DNA of 18,329 bases. Origin: Flavobacteriia bacterium. Lineage in GTDB: Bacteria; Bacteroidota; Bacteroidia; Flavobacteriales; Flavobacteriaceae. The DNA lies in the NCBI GenBank assembly GCA_003973375.1, contig QNYL01000014.1:1-18329 (forward strand). Reading direction: 5' to 3'. Shown in pieces: positions 1 through 6,502 of the stretch (within the stretch, counting starts at the first letter, position 1; each line of letters begins with the position of its first letter). A model generated the notes under the pieces. That model searched no databases. It was not told the origin of the DNA and was given only the letters and a program-made list of their open reading frames with translations. The position numbers and the translations under genes were made by a program.

Positions 1-620
1 CCCCCCCCCTTCTCCCCGTCCCTAATAAGCCTTATGGTTTCTGTGGACGTTAAGCATCATGTTTACTTATTTATTTACCCTTCCTTCCCTCCGCCTCTCT
101 CATCTCTCTAATCCAGCATGTCCGCGCTTTCCAGCTCTAATGACATCGTGTTCAAGGTGGTGCTGGCTATAGGCTACATCGTTGAATTGAACTTTTATTC
201 ATTTAAGGTTTATACATGACTAACTGCAGTGTCGTGTCTATTTGGTACTGCACTGCCTTGCATGAACGTCACCAAGACAAAATGCCTGCGCACGTTTTAA
301 TGTCACTGGCGAATAAATATCCTTGTATCCTTGTACTTAGAAAGACTGGAGATGATTGTTGGAGTGAAATGTTTACCAGTTCTTTGTCCCTAATATGTGG
401 TACAGACCTGTGAGGACATTAAAGCCCACATCATCACCATCATCACTTTCCTTCCTTCCATCACTCGTTGGTGGAGGGCACTGTAAACCGGACTGTTCCG
501 TCTCTGGGTTCATGACTGTGCGATGGCTTCTGATTCACTCAGCGAAAGCGTTTTTTGATCGCTCAAAAATACTGGAGTTCTGTTGTGTGTTGTTTTTTCT
601 CTGTGGCTTGCGCAAGTGTT
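1..620. other. Non-bacterial, vertebrate-like DNA at the left end
   Basis: No open frame here resembles a bacterial gene. The sequence begins with a run of nine C, contains CCTT- and CATCAC-type simple repeats (about 60-100 and 430-470), and one line counted by hand (421-480) is 50% GC, against roughly 22-47% in the bacterial lines counted. Bacterial coding sequence reading leftward on the minus strand loses family resemblance near 620. The texture (scattered short repeats, no frame, mixed composition) resembles metazoan genomic DNA, possibly fish. Without a database search the source is an inference. The exact junction cannot be fixed better than about 600-625. Confidence 0.65.
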
Positions 621-1047
621 CACATTTCTTAATGATGATCGGGGCATAAAAATGAGGTTTCCCCTCTTTGTCCAGTTCCACAATTGGCATTAATGCTTTT
701 TTGTTTTTCAATTCTTTTGAAAACTTGTCAATGATCAGTACTTCTTCGTCAGTAGGCTTATTATCAGGATTTCTAAGACGGTGAGAAGTTCTTTTGATCG
801 ATACATTGAACTTTTCAGACATTTCTTTTGTAAGAGGAATGGCTTTTGCATTGCAAAAAGGAACAGCTTCTTTAACTCCGCCGTTTTTCATTTTTTCAAC
901 AAGTGTACCCCCCAGCTTTTTTTGAGTGGCCATAGCAATGTCCTTACCTTTAATGGTGTATTGTTCTACCTCCTTTTTTGATAAAGATTTTGAGCAACTG
1001 CTCAACACGAGTATTGCCATAAGCAATAGAAAGATATTTTTCTTCAT
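535..1047 (-). CDS. DUF3365 (Tll0287-like) lipoprotein, 3' end replaced at a junction
   Basis: This is an exported lipoprotein of the DUF3365/Tll0287-like family, a predicted periplasmic heme-binding or sensor domain. The N-terminus has a charged start, a hydrophobic core and lipobox LSSC with Cys18. Family hallmarks follow: AVPFCN at 61-66, then RTSHRLRNPDNKP at 86-98, then HFYAPIII at 132-139. Family members normally continue into a CxxCH heme motif just after this point. Here Cys142 (622-624) is followed by EHLRKPQRKN and a basic, low-complexity tail without any CxxCH. The last roughly 28 residues are therefore probably encoded by the foreign DNA at the left end, and the true C-terminus is missing. 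It lies 7 bases downstream of the rhodanese lipoprotein gene, so the two are likely co-transcribed. The family assignment is good; the C-terminus should not be trusted. Confidence 0.7.
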   Translation of the reverse strand: MKKNIFLLLMAILVLSSCSKSLSKKEVEQYTIKGKDIAMATQKKLGGTLVEKMKNGGVKEAVPFCNAKAIPLTKEMSEKFNVSIKRTSHRLRNPDNKPTDEEVLIIDKFSKELKNKKALMPIVELDKEGKPHFYAPIIIKKCEHLRKPQRKNNTQQNSSIFERSKNAFAE

Positions 1048-1054
1048 AATTAAA

Positions 1055-1462
1055 TTATTTTACAATTTTCATATTATTTTGATACCAGTTATTGATACCT
1101 CCTTTAAGGTCGTGTATTTTTGGAAATCCCACTGTTTTAAGATTTTCTGTAGCTTTTCCGCTTCTGTGCCCGCTACGGCAGTAAATATACAATTCTTTAC
1201 TCCTGTCTAATTTAGACATCTGTTGCATAAAGTCCGGATCAAAAAAATTGATCAGTTTGGCACCGGATATATGTCCCTGAGCAAATTCCTGAGGTGTTCT
1301 GATGTCGATTAGCAGAATATCATCACCGAGTTTTGCTTTTAATTCCTGCGGGGAAATAAGGGAAACCACATTATTCTTTTCCACAGCAGCGCTTTGAGCA
1401 CAACTTGTAAAATTAATACTCAGAAAAAAAAGCATTGCTATTTTAAAAGATAAAGTTTTCAT
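1055..1462 (-). CDS. Rhodanese-like lipoprotein (periplasmic sulfurtransferase)
   Basis: This is a single-domain rhodanese of 135 residues carried on a lipoprotein signal peptide. The lipobox NFTSC ends in Cys21, so the mature protein should be lipid-anchored in the periplasm. The domain begins near ISPQEL (36-41), has the DIRTPQEF segment at 53-60 and GHISGA at 63-68, and ends with DLKGGINNW (118-126). The active-site loop CRSGHRS holds the catalytic cysteine at 95, so it can form a persulfide, and the loop has the six-residue length typical of sulfur rather than phosphate chemistry. Upstream (72 bases) is the CstB-like gene on the same strand, downstream the DUF3365 lipoprotein. The context suggests handling of reduced sulfur in the envelope. 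The physiological sulfur donor and acceptor cannot be told from sequence. Confidence 0.85.
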   Translation of the reverse strand: MKTLSFKIAMLFFLSINFTSCAQSAAVEKNNVVSLISPQELKAKLGDDILLIDIRTPQEFAQGHISGAKLINFFDPDFMQQMSKLDRSKELYIYCRSGHRSGKATENLKTVGFPKIHDLKGGINNWYQNNMKIVK

Positions 1463-1481
1463 ATTTGTAGTTTTTTATCGG

Positions 1482-1489
1482 CAAAAATA
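1482..1489 (-). promoter_or_regulatory. Candidate -7 element of the rhodanese gene
   Basis: On the minus strand this reads TATTTTTG, matching the Bacteroidota -7 consensus TAnnTTTG, about 20 bases before the rhodanese start. No TTG stands at the expected 17-23 base distance upstream (the nearest is about 30 bases away), so the match is only partial. Confidence 0.3.
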
Positions 1490-1534
1490 AAAAAAAGGGA
1501 GTATCTCTCTCTTTTTTGTCAAGTAAATTTTGAT

Positions 1535-2953
1535 TTAAAGCAATGTGGTTGGACAAACATATTCAGATACCGGGGCATCTGTTTCAATGATGTCATTAAA
1601 TCCACCCCTAACATCATAAACTTTTTTAACACCATTGGCTTTAAAAATGGAAGTGGCTATCAGAGAAAGATAACCTGTTTCACAGTGCAGAAAATACTCT
1701 TTTTCAGGGTCAATCTCTGCAAAATTACTGTGGATATAATTAAGAGGGAAATTTTCAACTCCGATAATATGTTGTGAGATATACTCAGATTCTTTTCTTA
1801 CATCCAGAGGTTTTTCCATAGATCCCTCAGCCAGCCTTTTGGCAAACTGTACTGCGGAGATACTGCCTATTTTATCAACTTCGTATCCGTGATCCACCCA
1901 GTTCTTTATTCCGCCAAATAAATATCCCAGGGTATTGTCATAGCCCACTCTTGAAAAACGCACCGCAATCTCATTTACCCGGGTTTCGTCTTCTGCAATA
2001 AAAATGATCTTTTGATCGATATCAGTAATAAGGGTTCCTACCCAGGGTGCGAAAACACCGTCGAGACCAATATACCAGGCTCCGGGAACAGTTCCTTCAA
2101 ACGTATAGCTTTCTTTTGAACGAGTATCCACCACCAGAACATCTTTTTGTTCACTCATTTCTTTAAAGGTTGCCGCATCCAGCGGGGTAGTACCACGGTG
2201 TATTACTTCATCAATACTGGTATTGATGGTTTTATTCATCCTGACATTTTTTGGGAAATACTGCGGAGGTGTTTTTAATCCGGTGGTCACTTCTTTAATA
2301 AATTCTTCTTTGGTCATATCGGCACGGAGTGCATAATTGGTTTTTTTCTGATTGCCAAGGGTATCAAAGGTTTCCGAGCTCATATTCTTCCCACAGGCTG
2401 AACCCGCCCCGTGATTGGGATATATGATGATATCATCCGGAAAGCTCATGATCTTGTTCCTTAAAGATTCAAATAAATGACCTGCAAGATCTGCCTCGGT
2501 AAGGTCAGATTTTACGGCGAGATCCGGTCTTCCCACATCTCCTATAAACAAAGCATCACCTGTAAACAAATAAGGCATTTTCCCGTCTTTATCGATCAAT
2601 ACTATCGAACTGGACTCCATGGTATGGCCGGGCGTATGAATTAATTTCAGGGTAATTCCCCCTAAAGGGAATTCCTCTCCGTCTTTGGCCACATAGATAT
2701 CGTAATCAGCTTTTGCGTTGGGACCGAATACAATGGTAGCTCCTGTTTTTTGGGCCAGATCGTATTGTCCGGAAACAAAATCTGCATGAAAATGAGTTAA
2801 AAATATATATTTGATCTCTGCATTATCGGCCTGAGCCATCCTGATATACGGATCGGTTTCCCGTAAAGGATCGATAACAGCAGCCTCACCATTCGACTCG
2901 ATATAGTAAGCCATTTCGGAAAGACATCCTGTAAATAATTGTTCAACTTTCAT
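1535..2953 (-). CDS. CstB-like persulfide dioxygenase with pseudo-rhodanese and rhodanese domains
   Basis: This 472-residue protein joins a metallo-beta-lactamase-fold dioxygenase to two rhodanese domains, the architecture of Staphylococcus CstB. The dioxygenase part (about 1-240) shows THFHADF at 53-59 (His54, His56, Asp58), TPGHT with His110, TGDALFIGDVGRPDL with Asp133, and PNHGAG with His181. This is the mononuclear iron set of ETHE1-type persulfide dioxygenases. The first rhodanese domain (about 255-360) has IAEDETRVN in its active loop and lacks the cysteine, so it is catalytically dead, as in CstB. The second (about 365-465) has HCETGYLS with Cys424. The likely role is cytoplasmic detoxification of persulfides, releasing sulfite or thiosulfate. 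It sits between a rhodanese lipoprotein and a SulP transporter. No CstR/CsoR-type regulator is visible. The biochemical detail is inferred from the CstB family. Confidence 0.85.
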   Translation of the reverse strand: MKVEQLFTGCLSEMAYYIESNGEAAVIDPLRETDPYIRMAQADNAEIKYIFLTHFHADFVSGQYDLAQKTGATIVFGPNAKADYDIYVAKDGEEFPLGGITLKLIHTPGHTMESSSIVLIDKDGKMPYLFTGDALFIGDVGRPDLAVKSDLTEADLAGHLFESLRNKIMSFPDDIIIYPNHGAGSACGKNMSSETFDTLGNQKKTNYALRADMTKEEFIKEVTTGLKTPPQYFPKNVRMNKTINTSIDEVIHRGTTPLDAATFKEMSEQKDVLVVDTRSKESYTFEGTVPGAWYIGLDGVFAPWVGTLITDIDQKIIFIAEDETRVNEIAVRFSRVGYDNTLGYLFGGIKNWVDHGYEVDKIGSISAVQFAKRLAEGSMEKPLDVRKESEYISQHIIGVENFPLNYIHSNFAEIDPEKEYFLHCETGYLSLIATSIFKANGVKKVYDVRGGFNDIIETDAPVSEYVCPTTLL

Positions 2954-2994
2954 AATAGTAATGATTTTTTAGTTAGGCTTAAAGGTGTGCCGTA

Positions 2995-3010
2995 CTCTTT
3001 TAAAAAAGAG
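2995..3010. repeat. Small palindrome upstream of the CstB-like gene
   Basis: CTCTTTT and AAAAGAG form a perfect 7-base inverted repeat around AA, inside the 107-base gap between the SulP stop and the CstB-like start. It lies about 45 bases before that start and could be an operator half-site pair or simply AT-rich coincidence. Confidence 0.25.
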
Positions 3011-3060
3011 ATTTATATATTTATTATTTAGCTTATACAAAAACATTTTTAAAGAGCTGT

Positions 3061-4794
3061 TTATCTGTTTATTTGCTTGATATACTCCTGATAAGTATAT
3101 TTTTTCGGAGCTTTAAAGCAGCCTTTTTGATAACAATCCACCGCTTCCTGAATGCTCATAAAGCAGTGATCATAACGAATTTTTTTCATCATCCCCGATT
3201 TTGCCAGGGCATCTCTTACCGGTCCTTTAATACCACTGAGCGCAATTCGTATGTTCAGCTTGTTAAAGTAATCATAGATCTCCTCCAGTGCGTATATTGC
3301 GCTGCCATCAAGGGCATTGATACTTTCAAAATCGATAATTATTATCTTTAGGTCGTTTCCTTTTTCTTTTACCAGTTTTTTGATGTTTTCCTTAAAAAAA
3401 GAAGTGTTAGCGAAATACAGTTGCGAATCAAAGCGTACGATCAGGATGTCTTTTTCAACAATTATATTTTTAAACCGGTCAATATTTCTGTAAAAGGAAG
3501 TATTTGGTATCCTGCCGAGTACCGCCATACCGGGTTTTGTTGATTTGTAGATCAGCATCAGCAGCGAAAGAATCACACCGGTAAGGATACCTTCTTTGAT
3601 TCCGAAGAAAATAGTCATCAGCAATGTTACATTTAAAATAACCAGATCGCGAAAATTAAAGCGTAAAAGCTTTTTTGGCATCTGAAAATCGAAAAGTCCA
3701 TAAGCAGCAACTATAATGATGGAAGCGAGTACGGTTTTAGGCAGATAATAAAAAAGAGGCGTTAGAAATAACAGGGTAAGTAAAATAATCAGTGAAGCAA
3801 AAACCGATGATAAAGGGGTTTTTGCCCCCGACTGGTCGTTAACGGCAGTTCTGGCAAATCCGGCAGTGGCCGGAAACGATTGAAAGAAGGAACCGATAAT
3901 GTTTCCCATCCCCAAGGCGATAAGTTCCTGATTAGAATTAACCTGATAGTTGTCGTGTTTAACCTCAATGGATTTTCCAATGGAGATCGCTTCCAGAAAA
4001 CCTATAAAAGCCAGGGTTATCGCCAAAGTAACCAGTTCGTAGACTACATCTTTGTTAAGATCAGGGAAATGAAAATCAGGTAAGCCCCTTGGGATTTCCC
4101 CTATAATAGCCGTTCCTTTGTTTTCCAGATGAAATAAAAAGGAAACCAGTATTCCCAGTACAACAACAATCAGTGAAGCAGGAATTTTCTTAATATATTT
4201 TTTGGCAAAAACAATGATCAGAATTGAAGCAACACCGATCGTCAGGGTCAGGAGGTTGATGTTACCAAATTCACGCAAAATATCGGTTACGAGTGACTGG
4301 ATATGATTGTTTCTGCTAATATCAGCCCCTAAAAGATTTCCAATCTGATTGGCACCGATGATGATGGCTGATCCGGTTGTAAATCCGCTGATCACCGGCC
4401 GCGACATAAAATTAACGATAAAACCAAGCTTAAAAAGTCCGAAAAGGAATTGAAAGATTCCTACCAGAAAAGCCAGTGTAATGGCCATACTGATAAAATT
4501 TTCGGTTCCTATGGTAGCAAGAGTACTGATTCCTGAGGCTACAATAAGCGAATCCATTGCAGCCGGTCCGACAGCCAGCTGTCGTGAAGAACCAAAAATA
4601 GCATAGACAAGTTGAGGAATCAAAGCGGTGTACAATCCGTAAATAGGGGGTAACCCGGCAATAACGGCATAGGCAATTCCTTGTGGGATCAACATAACCC
4701 CAACGGTTATCCCTGCCATTATATCATTTTTAAGCCATTGCTTCTGATAATTTTTAGCCCATTCAAAAACAGGGAAATAAGATTTCAGATTCAT
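3061..4794 (-). CDS. SulP family anion transporter with STAS domain
   Basis: This 577-residue inner-membrane protein belongs to the SulP/SLC26 family. The signature region reads IPQGIAYAVIAGLPPIYGLY (36-55), followed by many hydrophobic segments up to about residue 410. FPATAGFARTAVNDQSGAKT marks the conserved core in the middle. A cytoplasmic STAS domain follows at about 440-560 (ILIVRFDSQLYFANTSFF, then IIIDFESINALDGSA). Family members carry sulfate, bicarbonate or other anions; which applies here is not decidable from sequence. Its position beside persulfide dioxygenase and rhodanese genes makes a sulfur oxyanion plausible, including export of sulfite or sulfate. The ATG overlaps, as ATGA, the stop of a decayed MalY/PatB-type lyase upstream, which suggests the two genes were once translationally coupled. 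Length and domain order are normal. Confidence 0.9.
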   Translation of the reverse strand: MNLKSYFPVFEWAKNYQKQWLKNDIMAGITVGVMLIPQGIAYAVIAGLPPIYGLYTALIPQLVYAIFGSSRQLAVGPAAMDSLIVASGISTLATIGTENFISMAITLAFLVGIFQFLFGLFKLGFIVNFMSRPVISGFTTGSAIIIGANQIGNLLGADISRNNHIQSLVTDILREFGNINLLTLTIGVASILIIVFAKKYIKKIPASLIVVVLGILVSFLFHLENKGTAIIGEIPRGLPDFHFPDLNKDVVYELVTLAITLAFIGFLEAISIGKSIEVKHDNYQVNSNQELIALGMGNIIGSFFQSFPATAGFARTAVNDQSGAKTPLSSVFASLIILLTLLFLTPLFYYLPKTVLASIIIVAAYGLFDFQMPKKLLRFNFRDLVILNVTLLMTIFFGIKEGILTGVILSLLMLIYKSTKPGMAVLGRIPNTSFYRNIDRFKNIIVEKDILIVRFDSQLYFANTSFFKENIKKLVKEKGNDLKIIIIDFESINALDGSAIYALEEIYDYFNKLNIRIALSGIKGPVRDALAKSGMMKKIRYDHCFMSIQEAVDCYQKGCFKAPKKYTYQEYIKQINR

Positions 4795-4966
4795 ATTTTT
4801 GATACCGCTTTAATTATTCTCTGGATGGCTTCCACAACCCGATCTCTTGAAGTGGCAATGTTCATCCGCATAAATAGAGCTCCATATCTGCCACCCACAT
4901 AGCAACTATTTCCTTGTTTCCGAAGAATTGCTCAAGGGAATCCGGATTGGTTCCAAAAACAGCCAT
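4791..4966 (-). pseudogene. MalY/PatB-type cystathionine beta-lyase relic with the centre deleted
   Basis: Read on the minus strand, 4966 down to about 4880 encodes MAVFGTNPDSLEQFF followed by GNKEIVAMWVADME. This matches the N-terminal MWVADMxF motif of MalY/PatB-type PLP-dependent C-S lyases. In another frame, from about 4880 to the stop at 4791, it encodes LFMRMNIATSRDRVVEAIQ and then RIIKAV. This matches the family's C-terminal motif, with the substrate-carboxylate-binding arginine. An intact enzyme is about 380-400 residues, so more than 300 codons are missing and the frame is broken. The TGA stop overlaps the SulP ATG as ATGA, showing that the end of the gene is in its original place. 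The lyase would have released sulfide from cystathionine or cysteine, which fits the sulfur theme of the neighbours. The identity rests on two short motifs recognised by eye. Confidence 0.6.
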
Positions 4967-5031
4967 AAAGATACAAAAACCGAAAAAATAAACGGGTTGC
5001 AGATAAGAATTACCTATACTGAAACCGGGTC

Positions 5032-5631
5032 TTACAATTCCTTAATTACCAGATTTTTCCATTTGATCTTAATTCCTCCCCCGTTGTGGATCTGCAGAGC
5101 GATGGAACCTTCTCCTTTTCCTATTTTTTCATCTTTGATAGAGATCATTTTGGTGCCGTTCAGCCAGGAGGTCAGTTTATCCCCTTTCACTTTGATCTTC
5201 ATGTGGTTCCATTCTCCTTCTTTTAGTACACTTTCTTTTTCAGGTTCGGGTTTGATCAGCCAGCCTCTTCCGTAGGATTCGTAAACTCCGCCGGTATGTT
5301 TTCCTGCCGGAGCCACTTCTACCTGCCATCCGGTTATTTTTGTACCATCAATGGTTGAACGGATAAATACACCACTGTTCCCGTCGGCTTCCTGTTTAAA
5401 ATCGAGTTCGAGTATAAAATCCTTATAGTGTTTATTTGTGGCAAGATAGCCGTATTTTTTATCAGGACCACTTTCACATACCAGCAAACCATCCTGAACA
5501 TACCATTTTTCTGTTCCGTAAATGGTCCATCCGCTAAGGTCTTTACCATTGAACAATTGTTTTTTTTGCGCCTGAATTGCAGGGATTGCCATTATTGTGA
5601 TGAACAATGCAATAAAAAGTGTTTTTTTCAT
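5032..5631 (-). CDS. Secreted DUF1080 protein (3-keto-disaccharide hydrolase domain)
   Basis: This 199-residue protein has a signal peptide (MKKTLFIALF start, likely cleavage after AIQA at 18-21) and one DUF1080 domain, a concanavalin/LamG-like jelly roll. Family marks are QLFNGKDLSGW (25-35), GNSGVFIRS (84-92), GWQVEV (101-106), GEWNH (139-143), SWLNGTK (155-161) and GSIALQIHNGGG (175-186). Members of PF06439 have been tied to 3-keto-glucoside cleavage and often occur in polysaccharide or sugar-catabolism loci of Bacteroidota. It should act in the periplasm or on the cell surface. It lies 14 bases downstream of a second, diverged DUF1080 gene, and the pair is probably one operon. No 3-keto-sugar oxidoreductase (Gfo/Idh/MocA type) is visible in the window, so the substrate is unknown. 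Confidence 0.85.
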   Translation of the reverse strand: MKKTLFIALFITIMAIPAIQAQKKQLFNGKDLSGWTIYGTEKWYVQDGLLVCESGPDKKYGYLATNKHYKDFILELDFKQEADGNSGVFIRSTIDGTKITGWQVEVAPAGKHTGGVYESYGRGWLIKPEPEKESVLKEGEWNHMKIKVKGDKLTSWLNGTKMISIKDEKIGKGEGSIALQIHNGGGIKIKWKNLVIKEL

Positions 5632-5645
5632 TTGGGTAATTTTAA

Positions 5646-6326
5646 TTATTTACTGAGATCTTTTATTCTGATATTTCTAAAATCGAGGTCTGAACCGTGT
5701 CCTAAAAAGCCGATATGCCCTTTGTTTCGTTTTAATCCGGGGTGATCTTTATGGTCCATAGTGCCATTCTTTGAAGCTTCTTTAAAATTGCCATCTACAA
5801 TCACCGTACCGTTCAGGGTAACTCTGATATGATCGCCTTTTACGTAAACTTCTTCCGAATTCCATTCGCCGACAGGCTTTAAAAATCCTCTTTTGGCAGG
5901 AATAATTCCGTAAACAGAACCGTGATACTGATAAGGTTTCAGATTTTTATATTTTTTAGCCGTATTATCCAGGATCTGAATTTCTTTCCCAACATAGGCT
6001 GCATCTCCCTCCAGAGGAGCGTGAATTCCGAGTCCGTTATTGGCTCCCGGAGTGAGTTTAAATTCAAATCGGAATATAAAATCGGAATATTCATTTTTGG
6101 TATAAAGATTGCCATGTCCACCGTTCTTTGGCCTTACGGCGATGTTACCGTTTTCAACCAGATAATCTGTTTTATTGCCGGTCCATTGGCTGAGATCCTT
6201 ACCATTGAACAATGAAACAAAATCTTTTTCGTTTTGTTGGGCATTTATTAGATTGGGGGTAATAAATGCAAATAACCCTGAGATCATAAAGATTGCTGTT
6301 AAAAATTTTATAGTGTTTTTATACAT
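5646..6326 (-). CDS. Secreted DUF1080 protein (3-keto-disaccharide hydrolase domain), paralogue
   Basis: This is a 226-residue exported DUF1080 protein. A signal peptide of about 29 residues ends near NLINAQ (25-30). The domain starts with FVSLFNGKDLSQW (36-48). It continues with GANNGLGIHAP (94-104), GKEIQILDN (113-121), the segment YQYHGSVYGI (132-141), GEWNSEEV (153-160), VTLNGT (169-174) and HIGFLGHGSDLDFRNI (204-219). The GxIGFxGHGxxxxFRNI ending is the classic close of the family. It is only distantly similar to the downstream copy: this one has the GLGIHAP form of the strand that reads GVFIRS there. That suggests different substrates rather than a recent duplication. It is the first gene of the pair. 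The 176-base upstream gap shows no convincing TTG/TAnnTTTG promoter. Confidence 0.85.
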   Translation of the reverse strand: MYKNTIKFLTAIFMISGLFAFITPNLINAQQNEKDFVSLFNGKDLSQWTGNKTDYLVENGNIAVRPKNGGHGNLYTKNEYSDFIFRFEFKLTPGANNGLGIHAPLEGDAAYVGKEIQILDNTAKKYKNLKPYQYHGSVYGIIPAKRGFLKPVGEWNSEEVYVKGDHIRVTLNGTVIVDGNFKEASKNGTMDHKDHPGLKRNKGHIGFLGHGSDLDFRNIRIKDLSK

Positions 6327-6502
6327 GATTTTACGTGTTTTTAAGATACTTTTTCTACAGTGTTAAAAATAGTAAATCCTTCCTGATTTGGTGGTTTATT
6401 TGGCGAAAATATTTTTTCGTTTATCAATGGTTTTGAAAGATTATTTGAGTTTTTATGAAATTAAAAATCTGTTACACTTCTATTAAAGAACCCTAAATAC
6501 TT

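Noticed and set aside
216..649. Two short plus-strand open frames in the left-end sequence
   Set aside because: They have no recognisable motif, lie in DNA that looks non-bacterial, and one runs opposite the DUF3365 frame.
6404..6419. CGAAAA-TATT-TTTTCG hairpin between the glycosidase and the DUF1080 pair
   Set aside because: The 6-base AT-rich stem has no T run on the relevant minus strand and is too weak for a terminator call.
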